A DNA stretch of 64,000 nt from Bacteroidales bacterium (GTDB taxonomy: Bacteria > Bacteroidota > Bacteroidia > Bacteroidales > UBA932): contig JAKSJP010000004.1 in assembly GCA_024398105.1 (NCBI GenBank), forward strand, positions 1-64,000, written 5' to 3'. Made by a program: the position numbers and the translations under genes. The notes under the pieces were generated by a model. It saw only the letters and a program-made list of their open reading frames with translations, was not told the origin of the DNA and did not search any database. Of this stretch, positions 24,954-33,951 are shown piece after piece. The stretch's first letter is position 1. Each line of letters starts with the position of its first letter.

Positions 24954-25949
24954 CTACTGTCCTCCAAGCCTTCCGAAGAAGGTGAGCACATCCTCCCAGT
25001 TCTTGAAGGTGTCTGAACCAAACTCGATTACAGTCCCCATGAAATCGGAGACGTTGTGGCGGTCGACGTGACGGTCGATAAGGTAGTCGCCGAAGATGAG
25101 GTCCTTGCGGTTGGCCATGATGACCTTGTCCCAGGCGTGGACGCCGATATGGTCCTCAGTCCATTTCACCGCCTCGGCCCACTTTTCAGGCTTGTTGTAC
25201 TCGGCAGATGCGAGCACATAGCAGTCGTAGGACTCGCAGAGCTTCCTGAATGCCTTGACTGATACAGGGACAGGGTCGGTGTCGAGAGTGTCCTCGATAG
25301 CTATCATCACGGTCTTCTTCGCCCTTCCTTCCTGCCTGTCGTCGATCCATTGGATGACTGGCATGACTGAGTGCAGCACGATGCTGTCGTTCATATAGTG
25401 CTCGCCGTCGAAACGGATGGCGTTAGGGTAGTGCTCGTTGAAGAGGTCGAAGGTGTGGACGAGGTTGTCATGGATTCCGAAAAGGCCGTAGACCTTCTCA
25501 GCATCCTCTTCGTTGTGCTCGAAGCAATGTGATGAGCACTCCCTGAAGCTCTCAAGCAGCCCTTTGTTGACGAGGAAAGAGGTCTGCCCGTCCAGTCTTG
25601 GGTTGTGGTAGTCCTGACGTCCGAGACCGTTGTTCTTGAGAATTGTATCCGCGAGCTGGAATGCAGGATTTACGAGAATCCTCCAGAAACCGTTCAGCTG
25701 CTCGCCGTACATGGCTCCCATTGAGGTGCCGATGATGAGGTCAGGCTTCTCACTTGCGCACAGCCCGCGGAGCATCTCCATCGCCTCTGCAGGCTCCACA
25801 GGGATGTCCGGAGCGATAATCTCTGTCTGAGGCAACAGGGTCCTCAATGTCTTGACTGTGCCGTTCTGGCCGCTGGACGCGAAACCGTGGAGGTAGAGTA
25901 TCTTCTTGCCTGCCATTACTTCAGGCCTTGCGTATTCGTATAGTTCCAT
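24954..25949 (-). CDS. YqiA-like esterase fused to degenerate 5'-nucleotidase-like HAD domain
   Basis: Residues 1 to about 205 are a YqiA/YcfP-type alpha/beta hydrolase: LYLHGFASSGQNG, nucleophile elbow GTSMGA, and a late FDGEHYMND His. From about residue 212 to 331 a second domain resembles the 5'(3')-deoxynucleotidase/HAD group (TVMIAIEDTLD, then DLIFGDYLIDRHVDRHN). The usual catalytic DxDxT at its start is replaced by AIEDTLD, so phosphatase activity is doubtful. It is the second gene of a minus-strand pair, three bases after the hydrolase gene at 25953-26834. Cytosolic; the substrate is unknown. Confidence 0.84.
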   Translation of the reverse strand: MELYEYARPEVMAGKKILYLHGFASSGQNGTVKTLRTLLPQTEIIAPDIPVEPAEAMEMLRGLCASEKPDLIIGTSMGAMYGEQLNGFWRILVNPAFQLADTILKNNGLGRQDYHNPRLDGQTSFLVNKGLLESFRECSSHCFEHNEEDAEKVYGLFGIHDNLVHTFDLFNEHYPNAIRFDGEHYMNDSIVLHSVMPVIQWIDDRQEGRAKKTVMIAIEDTLDTDPVPVSVKAFRKLCESYDCYVLASAEYNKPEKWAEAVKWTEDHIGVHAWDKVIMANRKDLIFGDYLIDRHVDRHNVSDFMGTVIEFGSDTFKNWEDVLTFFGRLGGQ

Positions 25950-25952
25950 TGA

Positions 25953-26834
25953 TTATTTCTTCTGTGAATCAAGATAGTTGATGATCAATTCCATAGCCCT
26001 GCTGCCGGTCTTCCCGGTCATTGAATGGCCTGCGCCTTCGATGATCTGGAGGTCGCAGCTGCTGAGCTCTTCTGCAGCTCTGCGGCTGTATTCGAGAGGA
26101 ACGGTCTGGTCGTCCGAGCCATGGATGATCAGCACATCTCCTCCGAATTTCGAGAGTCCCCTGTACGGCTTGACATTCTTTGCCTCGGTGATGAATGACT
26201 TGCCGACGATCATGGTACCTGCAAAGTCCGTCGAATCCTTGATCTGACGGTTCTTAGGGTACTGGAGTTCGGCCATGTCGGGAAGATTGAAGGCAGGGGC
26301 CACGAGGATGAGTCCCTTGACGCCTTTGGATCCGGCCGCCATGGACGCTACCAAAGCTCCCTGACCGAAACCTCCAAGATAGATCTTGCCGTCACTTACG
26401 AAGCTTTCCTTCCTGAGACGTGAGATGACAGTCTCAAGATCCTTCTTCTCGGTAGCGACAGACATGGACAGCGGGTCGCCGGTGCTCTTGCTCTGAGGCG
26501 AGCCTCCTCTGAAATCGAATGTGTATGCTATATATCCCTTTGTCGCTATAGCCCTGCATATCTGGTCTGCGCTCCTTGAGTCGCTGCCGAGGTCGTTGCA
26601 CCAGATCACGGCAGCTTTCCTGCCGGTGGTGTCCTGAGGCTTGTAGACTGTTCCGACTATCTTGTCGCTGCCGCTGTAGAAACTGAGTCCTTCGACATAG
26701 ATCTTGACACCTTCCTCGCTGATGGTCTTCCTAGGTGAAAGATTCTTAATATATCTGCTTCCTCCGATTCCAAGCAAGGTGAGTACTGTTACCGTCGCAA
26801 GGGTCGAGATGAGTCCTTTAATTCTTTTTGTCAT
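25953..26834 (-). CDS. Membrane-anchored alpha/beta hydrolase lacking the nucleophile serine
   Basis: Dienelactone-hydrolase-like protein of 293 residues with an N-terminal membrane segment (about 6-22). The fold is clear: VIWCNDLGSDSRS near the oxyanion region, AYTFDFRGG, DVLIIHGSDDQTVP (Asp) and IEGAGHSMTG (His). The nucleophile elbow reads GGFGQGA, so Gly157 stands where Ser should be; the codon is GGT on the coding strand. It is therefore probably a non-catalytic homologue or uses another nucleophile. The open frame reaches 26912, but the ATG at 26834 places the membrane segment at the N-terminus and leaves room for the promoter. Confidence 0.85.
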   Translation of the reverse strand: MTKRIKGLISTLATVTVLTLLGIGGSRYIKNLSPRKTISEEGVKIYVEGLSFYSGSDKIVGTVYKPQDTTGRKAAVIWCNDLGSDSRSADQICRAIATKGYIAYTFDFRGGSPQSKSTGDPLSMSVATEKKDLETVISRLRKESFVSDGKIYLGGFGQGALVASMAAGSKGVKGLILVAPAFNLPDMAELQYPKNRQIKDSTDFAGTMIVGKSFITEAKNVKPYRGLSKFGGDVLIIHGSDDQTVPLEYSRRAAEELSSCDLQIIEGAGHSMTGKTGSRAMELIINYLDSQKK

Positions 26835-26867
26835 TGTTCCTGATGTCTTTAACACTACAATTATTGT

Positions 26868-26896
26868 AAAAGTACGAAGAATTCTTGGTACTTTTG
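26868..26896. promoter_or_regulatory. 28-bp near-palindrome spanning divergent -7 boxes
   Basis: AAAAGTAC (26868-26875) and GTACTTTT (26888-26895) flank a nearly symmetric centre (AAGAATTCTT inside). The plus-strand -7 box TACTTTTG (26889-26896) matches TAnnTTTG; TTG at 26864-26866 is a possible -33. The minus-strand mirror TACTTTTA differs by one base. It lies between the hydrolase pair and the ABC exporter, which suggests one dimeric regulator or balanced divergent initiation. Confidence 0.6.
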
Positions 26897-26915
26897 AAGT
26901 CATACTGCACAAACT

Positions 26916-28685
26916 ATGCTCAAAACCCTACTCAAAGAAGTCAGACAATACAGGACTGCCTCCATCCTGACGCCGGTGTGGACGTCGCTGGAAGTCGTCA
27001 TGGAGGTCCTCATCCCATATGTGGCCGCCTCCATCATCGATAAAGGAATCACCGCTGGCAATCTTCCGAACATCTACCGATATGGCGGTATCATGGTCGT
27101 CCTCGCGTGTTTCAGCCTCCTTTTCGGAATACTCGCAGGCCGTTTCGGAGCGTATTCCAGCACAGGTTTCGCCGCCAATCTTCGAATGGCGATGTACACC
27201 AATATCCAGAAATTCTCTTTCTCGGACATAGACAAGTTCAGCACCGCCGGCCTGGTAACCCGTATGACCACCGACGTCAGCAACCTCCAGCAAGCCTTCC
27301 AGATGATGCTGAGGATTTCGTTCAGGGCTCCTATGAACATGGTAAGTGCACTCTTCATGTGCTTCTTCATCAACGCGAGGCTGAGTGTCATCTTCCTCAT
27401 AGCCATGGCGATACTCATAGTCTCGCTTACGTTGCTGATATCCAGGGCCTCCAGGCTCTTCAGGCAGATATTCGAGGCCTATGACGGGCTGAACTCGATC
27501 GTCCAGGAGAACGTCTCGGCGATACGTGTGGTGAAGGCCTATGTGAGAGAGCACCATGAACTCGGCAAATTCGACAAGGCTGTCCTGAAGGTGTTTACGC
27601 TTCAGGTCAGGGCGGAGACGCTGATGGCTCTCAATGGACCTGTCATGAGCCTTGTGGTGAACGGATGTATCATCGCTGTAAGCTGGTGGGGAGCGCATTT
27701 CATCGTGGAAGGAAGCCTGACGACCGGTCAGCTGACCTCGCTCTTCAGCTATATCCTGACCATCATGTCCTCGCTTATGATGCTCTCGATGATCATCGTG
27801 CGCCTTACTGAAAGCTTCGCGAGCGGAACCAGAGTGGCGGAAGTCATCGATGAGAAGCCTGACATGACGAATCCGAAGGATGCATTGACCGAGGTCGCCG
27901 ACGGAAGCGTCATATTCGAGGATGTATATTTCTCATATGGAAAAGGTGGCGGAAATGCTCTCAGCGGCATCTCTCTGGAGATCAAGGCAGGGGAGACTGT
28001 CGGCATAATAGGTGGAACGGGTAGCGGAAAGACTTCGCTGGTCAACCTCATTCCAAGACTCTATGACACTGACCAGGGTTGCGTCTATGTCGGCGGGAAG
28101 AATGTCAGGTACTATGACATGGAGGCACTCAGGAACGAAGTGGCGGTGGTGCTCCAGAAGAATACATTGTTCTCCGGAACGATACTCGAGAATCTCCGAT
28201 GGGGTAAGGAGGACGCTACGTTGGAGGAGTGCAGGGAAGCCTGCAGGCAGGCCTGTGCCGACGAGTTCATCGAGTCTTTCCCTGACGGCTACCAGACCAT
28301 CATCGACCAGGGAGGCACCAATGTCTCAGGAGGACAGAGGCAGAGGCTGTGTATCGCAAGGGCGCTGCTCAAGAGACCTAAGATCCTTATCCTTGACGAC
28401 TCGACTTCCGCGGTCGATACGGCGACAGATGCGAGCATCAGGAAAGCCTTCATGCAGAGGATTCCGGGAACGACGAAGATCATCATCTCTCAGAGAATTC
28501 TCAGCATCATGGATGCCGACAGAATCATCGTCATGGAAGGCGGCAAAGTCATCGGCTTCGATACCCATGAGAGGCTGGTGGAGGACTGCCCGGTATACAA
28601 GGAAATATTTGATATGCAGTCACATGGAGGCAACGGAGACTTCGATGGACCTGTAAAGGAAAAGGAGGTGCGCAATGAAGGATAA
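26916..28685 (+). CDS. ABC exporter half-transporter with degenerate ATP site (subunit 1)
   Basis: Inner-membrane multidrug/lipid-type exporter subunit of 589 residues: six membrane segments (to about 310), then the ATPase. Walker A GGTGSGKTS is at 366-374 and the signature is NVSGGQRQR. The catalytic Glu after Walker B is replaced (ILILDDST, Asp495), and the H-loop His is replaced by Gln526 (IIISQRI). This matches the TM287/BmrC-type degenerate half of heterodimeric exporters. The next gene, overlapping by 11 bases, supplies the complete half. The cargo is unknown. Expression is probably governed by the palindromic divergent promoter just upstream. Confidence 0.93.
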   Translation: MLKTLLKEVRQYRTASILTPVWTSLEVVMEVLIPYVAASIIDKGITAGNLPNIYRYGGIMVVLACFSLLFGILAGRFGAYSSTGFAANLRMAMYTNIQKFSFSDIDKFSTAGLVTRMTTDVSNLQQAFQMMLRISFRAPMNMVSALFMCFFINARLSVIFLIAMAILIVSLTLLISRASRLFRQIFEAYDGLNSIVQENVSAIRVVKAYVREHHELGKFDKAVLKVFTLQVRAETLMALNGPVMSLVVNGCIIAVSWWGAHFIVEGSLTTGQLTSLFSYILTIMSSLMMLSMIIVRLTESFASGTRVAEVIDEKPDMTNPKDALTEVADGSVIFEDVYFSYGKGGGNALSGISLEIKAGETVGIIGGTGSGKTSLVNLIPRLYDTDQGCVYVGGKNVRYYDMEALRNEVAVVLQKNTLFSGTILENLRWGKEDATLEECREACRQACADEFIESFPDGYQTIIDQGGTNVSGGQRQRLCIARALLKRPKILILDDSTSAVDTATDASIRKAFMQRIPGTTKIIISQRILSIMDADRIIVMEGGKVIGFDTHERLVEDCPVYKEIFDMQSHGGNGDFDGPVKEKEVRNEG

Positions 28686-30531
28686 GTCGTCTGTATTCAG
28701 GCTTTTCGCCTTTATCTTCAGGCATTACAAGGGGCAGATCGCGCTGGTCGCAGTCTGCATCCTGGTGTCTTCGCTGACATCCCTTGCGTCGTCGTTGTTC
28801 ACCAGGACTCTCATCGATGACTACATCACCCCGATGCTGAACCGTCCGTCCTCGCTCTTCGGAGGTGTCGGCATCGGTCCGGACTATCATCCTCTCGCCA
28901 TCGCGCTCGTGAAGCTGGCCGCTGTGCTGCTTGCCGGCATTGTCGCAGGCTTCCTCTATAACCTTCTGATGATAAAGGTGGGTCAGGGTACCATGAAACT
29001 GTTGCGACAGGAGCTGTTCGCCCATATGGAGACCCTTCCGATAGGATATTTCGACTCGCATTCGCACGGCGGTATCATGTCCGTGTATACCAATGACATA
29101 GATACTCTCAAGGGCGTGGTGGGGGATACGGTGCCTAGACTTGCACAGTCAGTCGTCACGATCGTCGCGACCCTGGTCAGCATGCTGGTGATGAACCTTC
29201 CGCTGACCTTGGTCTCTGTCCTGATCGCATTCGTGATGTACAAGATCACTACCGGTCTGGGAAAGCTTTCGAAGAAGTATTTCAAGCAGCGTCAGGAGAA
29301 CCTCGGAATAGTCAACGGCTTCATCGAGGAGATGGTCTCCGGCCAGAGGGTCGTGAAGGTCTTCTGCCGTGAGAGACAGTCACTTGAGCACTTCGCCAAG
29401 ATAAACGAGGACCTTCGTTCCAGCGTCTTCAACGCCAACAAGATCAGCAACATAATAATGCCTCTGAACGGCAACCTTTCCAACATGGGCTATGTCCTGA
29501 TGGCCATAATCGGCTCGGTTATCGCGATAGGTGGCAACGGTTCATGGTACATGTGCGGTCTGAACGGCTCGACCTTGACGCTCGGTACGTTGGTCGCTTT
29601 CCTGACCCTGCACAAGCAGCTGACCAGGCCGGTCTCTCATATCTCGAACGAGATAAACAGCATAGTCAAGGCTTCGGCCGGAACCGATCGTTTCTATGCT
29701 CTGATGGACGAGCTGTCCGAGGTCGACGAGGGAAAGGTCGAACTTGTCAAGGACGGCGAGTCGTCGTGGTCATGGCAGAGCCCTGACGGACAGAAGCGCA
29801 AGCTTGAAGGTCTGGTCAGCCTGAAGGATGTCGACTTTGGCTATGTGCCTGAGAAACAGGTGCTTCACGACATTACATTGACTGCTTACCCAGGCCAGAA
29901 GATCGCTTTCGTGGGAGGCACCGGAGCAGGCAAGACGACCATCACAAACCTTGTCAACCGCTTCTATGAGATACAGGACGGAACGATTACCTACGACGGC
30001 TTCGACGTCCGCGACATCTCCAAGCAGTCGCTCAGACGAAGCCTCGGAATGGTCCTTCAGGAGACCCATCTCTTCACCGGCACCGTGCTCGACAATATCC
30101 GTTACGGACGCATCGATGCGACGGATGAGGAATGCATCGCCGCGGCCTGCCTGGTCCAGGCGGACGGCTTCATCAGGAACCTGCCGGACGGTTATGGTAC
30201 CATGCTCACGGGAGACGGCGGAAACCTCAGTCAGGGAGAGCGTCAGCTGCTGGCCATCGCACGTGCCGCGGTCGCCAATCCTCCGGTCCTCATCCTTGAT
30301 GAGGCTACTTCTTCCATTGATACCAGGACTGAGCAGATGATCCAGCGAGGCATGGATTCCCTGATGAAGGGAAGGACCACTTTCGTCATCGCTCACAGGC
30401 TCTCGACAGTCATGGATGCAGACTATATCATGGTCCTGGACCATGGCCGTATCATCGAAAGAGGCAAACATCAGGAATTATTAGACATTAAAGGTAAATA
30501 TTTTGACTTGTTTACAGGAAATCAGATATAA
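28675..30531 (+). CDS. ABC exporter half-transporter with consensus ATP site (subunit 2)
   Basis: Partner of the preceding subunit, 618 residues: membrane domain to about residue 345, then the ATPase. Walker A GGTGAGKTT starts at 414, Walker B LILDEAT has Glu543 and the H-loop AHRLS has His574. The signature is altered (NLSQGERQLL instead of LSGGQ), as in TM288-type subunits, so the heterodimer would have one active and one degenerate site. The membrane part carries an insertion (LNRPSSLFGGVGIGPDYHP) between the first two helices. The start overlaps the upstream gene by 11 bases. Confidence 0.93.
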   Translation: MKDKSSVFRLFAFIFRHYKGQIALVAVCILVSSLTSLASSLFTRTLIDDYITPMLNRPSSLFGGVGIGPDYHPLAIALVKLAAVLLAGIVAGFLYNLLMIKVGQGTMKLLRQELFAHMETLPIGYFDSHSHGGIMSVYTNDIDTLKGVVGDTVPRLAQSVVTIVATLVSMLVMNLPLTLVSVLIAFVMYKITTGLGKLSKKYFKQRQENLGIVNGFIEEMVSGQRVVKVFCRERQSLEHFAKINEDLRSSVFNANKISNIIMPLNGNLSNMGYVLMAIIGSVIAIGGNGSWYMCGLNGSTLTLGTLVAFLTLHKQLTRPVSHISNEINSIVKASAGTDRFYALMDELSEVDEGKVELVKDGESSWSWQSPDGQKRKLEGLVSLKDVDFGYVPEKQVLHDITLTAYPGQKIAFVGGTGAGKTTITNLVNRFYEIQDGTITYDGFDVRDISKQSLRRSLGMVLQETHLFTGTVLDNIRYGRIDATDEECIAAACLVQADGFIRNLPDGYGTMLTGDGGNLSQGERQLLAIARAAVANPPVLILDEATSSIDTRTEQMIQRGMDSLMKGRTTFVIAHRLSTVMDADYIMVLDHGRIIERGKHQELLDIKGKYFDLFTGNQI

Positions 30532-30541
30532 TGTGGTTATA

Positions 30542-30558
30542 TTTACTTGTTAAGTAAA
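30542..30558. promoter_or_regulatory. Palindrome TTTACTT-GTT-AAGTAAA upstream of the GH95 gene
   Basis: Perfect 7-bp arms with a 3-base spacer, 11 bases after the ABC stop and 34 bases before the GH95 ATG. The position suits an operator for the first gene of the polysaccharide locus. It could also be a weak stem-loop; no T tract follows. Confidence 0.4.
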
Positions 30559-30591
30559 ACCATTTATAATCAAAACATAATCACTTATTTC

Positions 30592-33030
30592 ATGAGATTC
30601 TGTAGTTCAGTACTGACAGTACTTCTCGCCATCTCCGGCATGTTCGCCAATGCACAGGACAAAGCTGATGTTGTCCTCTGGTATGACAAGCCTGCCGAGA
30701 ACTGGCTCGAGGCTTTGCCTCTCGGTAACTCTAGCATGGGCGCCATGGTATTCGGTGGCGTCGAGAAGGAAGAGATCCAGCTCAACGAAGAGACATTCTG
30801 GGCAGGTTCTCCTCACAACAACAACAATCCTGCTGCCAAGTCCCGTCTTGGCGACATCAGAAGACTGATGTTCGCAGGCGACAACAAGATGGCTCAGGAC
30901 GTTGTCGACAGCACATTCTTCTCTGGCAAGCACGGTATGGCATTCCTTACCCTCGGCAGCCTTGAGATGGCTTTCAAGTATGAGGGCGGAAATTTCACCA
31001 ACTACCGCAGGGAACTTGATCTTTCAAAGTCTCTCAACACTACAACCTACACTGTCGGTGGCGTGAACTATACACGTACCGCGTTCGCTTCTCTTGCAGA
31101 CAATGTAGTCGTCATCAAGATGACCGCAGACAAGAAGGGCGCTATCAACGGTACATTCAGCTACACAAGCCCGCTTCAGGGAAGCGAGGTATGCATCAAG
31201 GGTGGTTATCTTGTACAGAAGAACTACGGTCCTGACCAGGAGACCGTACCTGGAAAGCTCGTCGCTTACACCGTGACCAAGATCCTCACAGACGGTACCC
31301 GTATGTCAAACGGACAGTCAATCACTGTCAAGAATGCATCTGAGGTCGTCGTAGAGATCGCAGCCGGTACAAACTTCGTGAACTTCATGGACATCTCAGG
31401 TGACGGCTATGCAAAGGCCCTGGATGCTCTCGCAAAGGCTGAGGGCAAGTCTGTGGAGAAGCTCTATGCAGCACATCTTGCAAAGTATTCTGAGCAGTTC
31501 GACAGAGTAAGCATCTCCCTCCCTAAGGGTGAGAACTCATCTCTCGTGACATCTGAGCGTGTCAACCGTTTCAACGAGGGCAAGGACCAGTCTATGGCAG
31601 CCCTTCTCTTCCAGTACGGCCGTTACCTCCTCATCAGCTCATCTCAGCCAGGTGGCCAGCCAGCTAACCTCCAGGGCGTATGGAACAACTCTCCTATGGC
31701 TCCATGGGACGGCAAGTACACCATCAACATCAACACCGAGATGAACTACTGGCCTGCAGAGGTCACAAACCTCAGCGAGAACCATTCTCCTCTCTTCGAC
31801 CTTATCAGAGACCTTTCAGTCTCAGGAAAGATCACTGCACAGACAATGTACGGTGCCAACGGTTGGGTAGCCCATCACAATACTGACCTCTGGAGAGAGG
31901 CAGGCCCTGTCGACTATGCAGCATCAGGTATGTGGCCTATGGGTGGCGCTTGGCTTACCCAGCACATCTGGCAGCACTATCTCTTCACAGGTGACAAGAA
32001 GTTCCTCAGCGACAACTACGATCTTCTCAAGGGTGTCGCAGAGTTCTTCCTCGACTTCCTTGTGAAGGACCCTCGCAACGGATATCTCGTGGTCGGCCCA
32101 TCAGTTTCTCCTGAGCACGGACCTATCACCGTAGGTTGTACCATGGACAACCAGCTTGTATTCGATGTATTCTCTAACGTAGAGAACGCTTCAAAGGCTC
32201 TCGGCATCGACGCTGACTTCAGATCGAAGGTATCAGCAGCCAAGGCTCAGCTTCCTCCAATGCAGATCGGTCAGCACGGTCAGCTCCAGGAGTGGCTCGA
32301 GGACGTTGACGATCCTACAGACCAGCACCGTCACGTATCTCACCTCTACGGTCTCTACCCATCAAACCAGGTTTCTCCATTCGCTCATCCTGAGCTCTTC
32401 AACGCTGCCAAGACAACCCTCAACCAGAGAGGTGACGAGGCTACAGGCTGGAGCATCGGTTGGAAGATCAATCTCTGGGCACGTCTCCTTGACGGAAACC
32501 ATGCCTACACAATCATCTCGAACCTTATCAAGCTTATCCCTGGCTCAAACGGCCGTTCATTCTTCAGCCGCAGCAACGGTAAGCTCTATCCTAACCTCTT
32601 CGATGCTCACCCACCTTTCCAGATCGACGGTAACTTCGGTTACACTGCCGGTGTGGCTGAGATGCTCATGCAGAGCCACGACGGAGCGATCCATATCCTT
32701 CCTGCTCTTCCTGACGTATGGTCAAAGGGTAGTGTCAAGGGTCTTGTCTCAAGAGGTGGCTTCGTCCTCGATATCGATTGGGACAACGCCGAGGTCACAA
32801 AGGTGAACATCCACTCTAACATCGGCGGAACAGCAAGAATCCGTTCTTACGTTCCTCTCCAGGGCAATGGACTCGTTCCTGCAAGCGGCGCTTGTCCTAA
32901 CGAGCTTCTCGCTGGCGCACAGATCGCTGATCCTCTCAGCAAGGGTAGCGACAAGACAGCTCCTGCAAAGGTCTATGAGTATGACCTCAAGACCGTCAAG
33001 GGTGGCGACTATCAGCTCATCAAGAAGTAA
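30592..33030 (+). CDS. Glycoside hydrolase family 95 (alpha-L-fucosidase type)
   Basis: Exported enzyme of 812 residues that inverts terminal alpha-1,2-L-fucose (some relatives take L-galactose). Signal peptide about 1-22 (GMFANAQ). The N-terminal beta domain starts with [20 protein letters not shown]. The catalytic region shows [10 protein letters not shown] (381-390, the active-site Asn segment), [10 protein letters not shown]...[12 protein letters not shown] (Glu and Asp area) and [16 protein letters not shown] (Asp). The ATG at 30592 begins the signal peptide; the open frame from TTG 30547 is not used. In xyloglucan it would remove fucose from galactose. The next gene follows after six bases. 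Confidence 0.94.
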   Translation: MRFCSSVLTVLLAISGMFANAQDKADVVLWYDKPAENWLEALPLGNSSMGAMVFGGVEKEEIQLNEETFWAGSPHNNNNPAAKSRLGDIRRLMFAGDNKMAQDVVDSTFFSGKHGMAFLTLGSLEMAFKYEGGNFTNYRRELDLSKSLNTTTYTVGGVNYTRTAFASLADNVVVIKMTADKKGAINGTFSYTSPLQGSEVCIKGGYLVQKNYGPDQETVPGKLVAYTVTKILTDGTRMSNGQSITVKNASEVVVEIAAGTNFVNFMDISGDGYAKALDALAKAEGKSVEKLYAAHLAKYSEQFDRVSISLPKGENSSLVTSERVNRFNEGKDQSMAALLFQYGRYLLISSSQPGGQPANLQGVWNNSPMAPWDGKYTININTEMNYWPAEVTNLSENHSPLFDLIRDLSVSGKITAQTMYGANGWVAHHNTDLWREAGPVDYAASGMWPMGGAWLTQHIWQHYLFTGDKKFLSDNYDLLKGVAEFFLDFLVKDPRNGYLVVGPSVSPEHGPITVGCTMDNQLVFDVFSNVENASKALGIDADFRSKVSAAKAQLPPMQIGQHGQLQEWLEDVDDPTDQHRHVSHLYGLYPSNQVSPFAHPELFNAAKTTLNQRGDEATGWSIGWKINLWARLLDGNHAYTIISNLIKLIPGSNGRSFFSRSNGKLYPNLFDAHPPFQIDGNFGYTAGVAEMLMQSHDGAIHILPALPDVWSKGSVKGLVSRGGFVLDIDWDNAEVTKVNIHSNIGGTARIRSYVPLQGNGLVPASGACPNELLAGAQIADPLSKGSDKTAPAKVYEYDLKTVKGGDYQLIKK

Positions 33031-33036
33031 TCATCA

Positions 33037-33939
33037 ATGAGAAAGACATTTATACTTATGGCAGCAGCGGCTCTTTTCGGAGCCGCTGCCTGCAATTCAG
33101 CCAAGGTCGCTGAGACCGCGACTGAGATCAGGACTGTAGAGGACGGTGGCTCAGGTCCATACAAGGCAATCATGGTGACTGAACCAAGCCTTGAGGCACA
33201 CACCATCTTCCGTCCTGCCGACCTTTCGGCATTCGGAAAGAAGAATCCTCTTCCTATCCTCGTATGGGGAAACGGCGCATGTACGAATTCTCCATGGGAG
33301 CACAAGAATTTCCTCAACGAGATCGCTTCCCAGGGTTTCCTTGTAGTCGCTATCGGCTACATGCCACCTGAGGACGGCTCGGCTTACAGAGGACCTATGT
33401 CTACATCCGACCAGCAGATCGAGGGCCTTGACTGGGCTATCGAGCGCAATTCGGACAAGACCAGCCCATATTACGGAAAGCTCGACGTCGAGAACGTGGC
33501 TGCCGCAGGAATGTCATGCGGCGGTCTCCAGACACTCGTGAATGCAGCAGACCCAAGACTCAAGGCTATCATGATCTGCAACAGCGGCTCGTTCATCGAT
33601 CCACGTACTGCAGTTCCTAACATGCCTATGCCGGAGAAGTCAGACCTTGAGAAGATCCACACCCCTGTGATGTATCTCCTCGGTGGACCGACCGACATCG
33701 CCTATGTCAATGGAATGGACGACTACAGCAGGATCAACCATGTTCCTGCAGTGGCAGTGAACTATCCTGTCGGCCATGGTGGCACTTATGGACAGCCTCA
33801 TGGAGGTGAGTTCTCCATCCCTGCGGTCGCTTGGCTCAAGTGGCAGCTCAAGGGTGACAAGGAGGCTTCAAAGATGTTCGTAGGAGAGAACAGCGGCATC
33901 TCTCAGAGAGAAGGCTGGACTATCGAATCAAAACTTTAA
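33037..33939 (+). CDS. Lipoprotein alpha/beta hydrolase (esterase-like)
   Basis: Envelope lipoprotein of 300 residues (lipobox GAAAC, Cys19). The fold is similar to PET hydrolase/chlorophyllase-like esterases: ILVWGNGACTNSPWEHKNF near the oxyanion loop, nucleophile elbow AGMSCGGLQ (Ser), GGPTDIAY (Asp) and VGHGGTY (His). It lies between GH95 and GH31 in the polysaccharide locus, so removal of acetyl or other acyl groups from the glycan is the likely job. No carbohydrate esterase family can be named from motifs alone. Confidence 0.83.
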   Translation: MRKTFILMAAAALFGAAACNSAKVAETATEIRTVEDGGSGPYKAIMVTEPSLEAHTIFRPADLSAFGKKNPLPILVWGNGACTNSPWEHKNFLNEIASQGFLVVAIGYMPPEDGSAYRGPMSTSDQQIEGLDWAIERNSDKTSPYYGKLDVENVAAAGMSCGGLQTLVNAADPRLKAIMICNSGSFIDPRTAVPNMPMPEKSDLEKIHTPVMYLLGGPTDIAYVNGMDDYSRINHVPAVAVNYPVGHGGTYGQPHGGEFSIPAVAWLKWQLKGDKEASKMFVGENSGISQREGWTIESKL

Positions 33940-33951
33940 AAATTATATCAG

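Noticed and set aside
30547-30591. TTG start giving a longer GH95 protein
   Set aside because: The extension overlaps the palindrome and hides the signal peptide, which begins at the ATG 30592.
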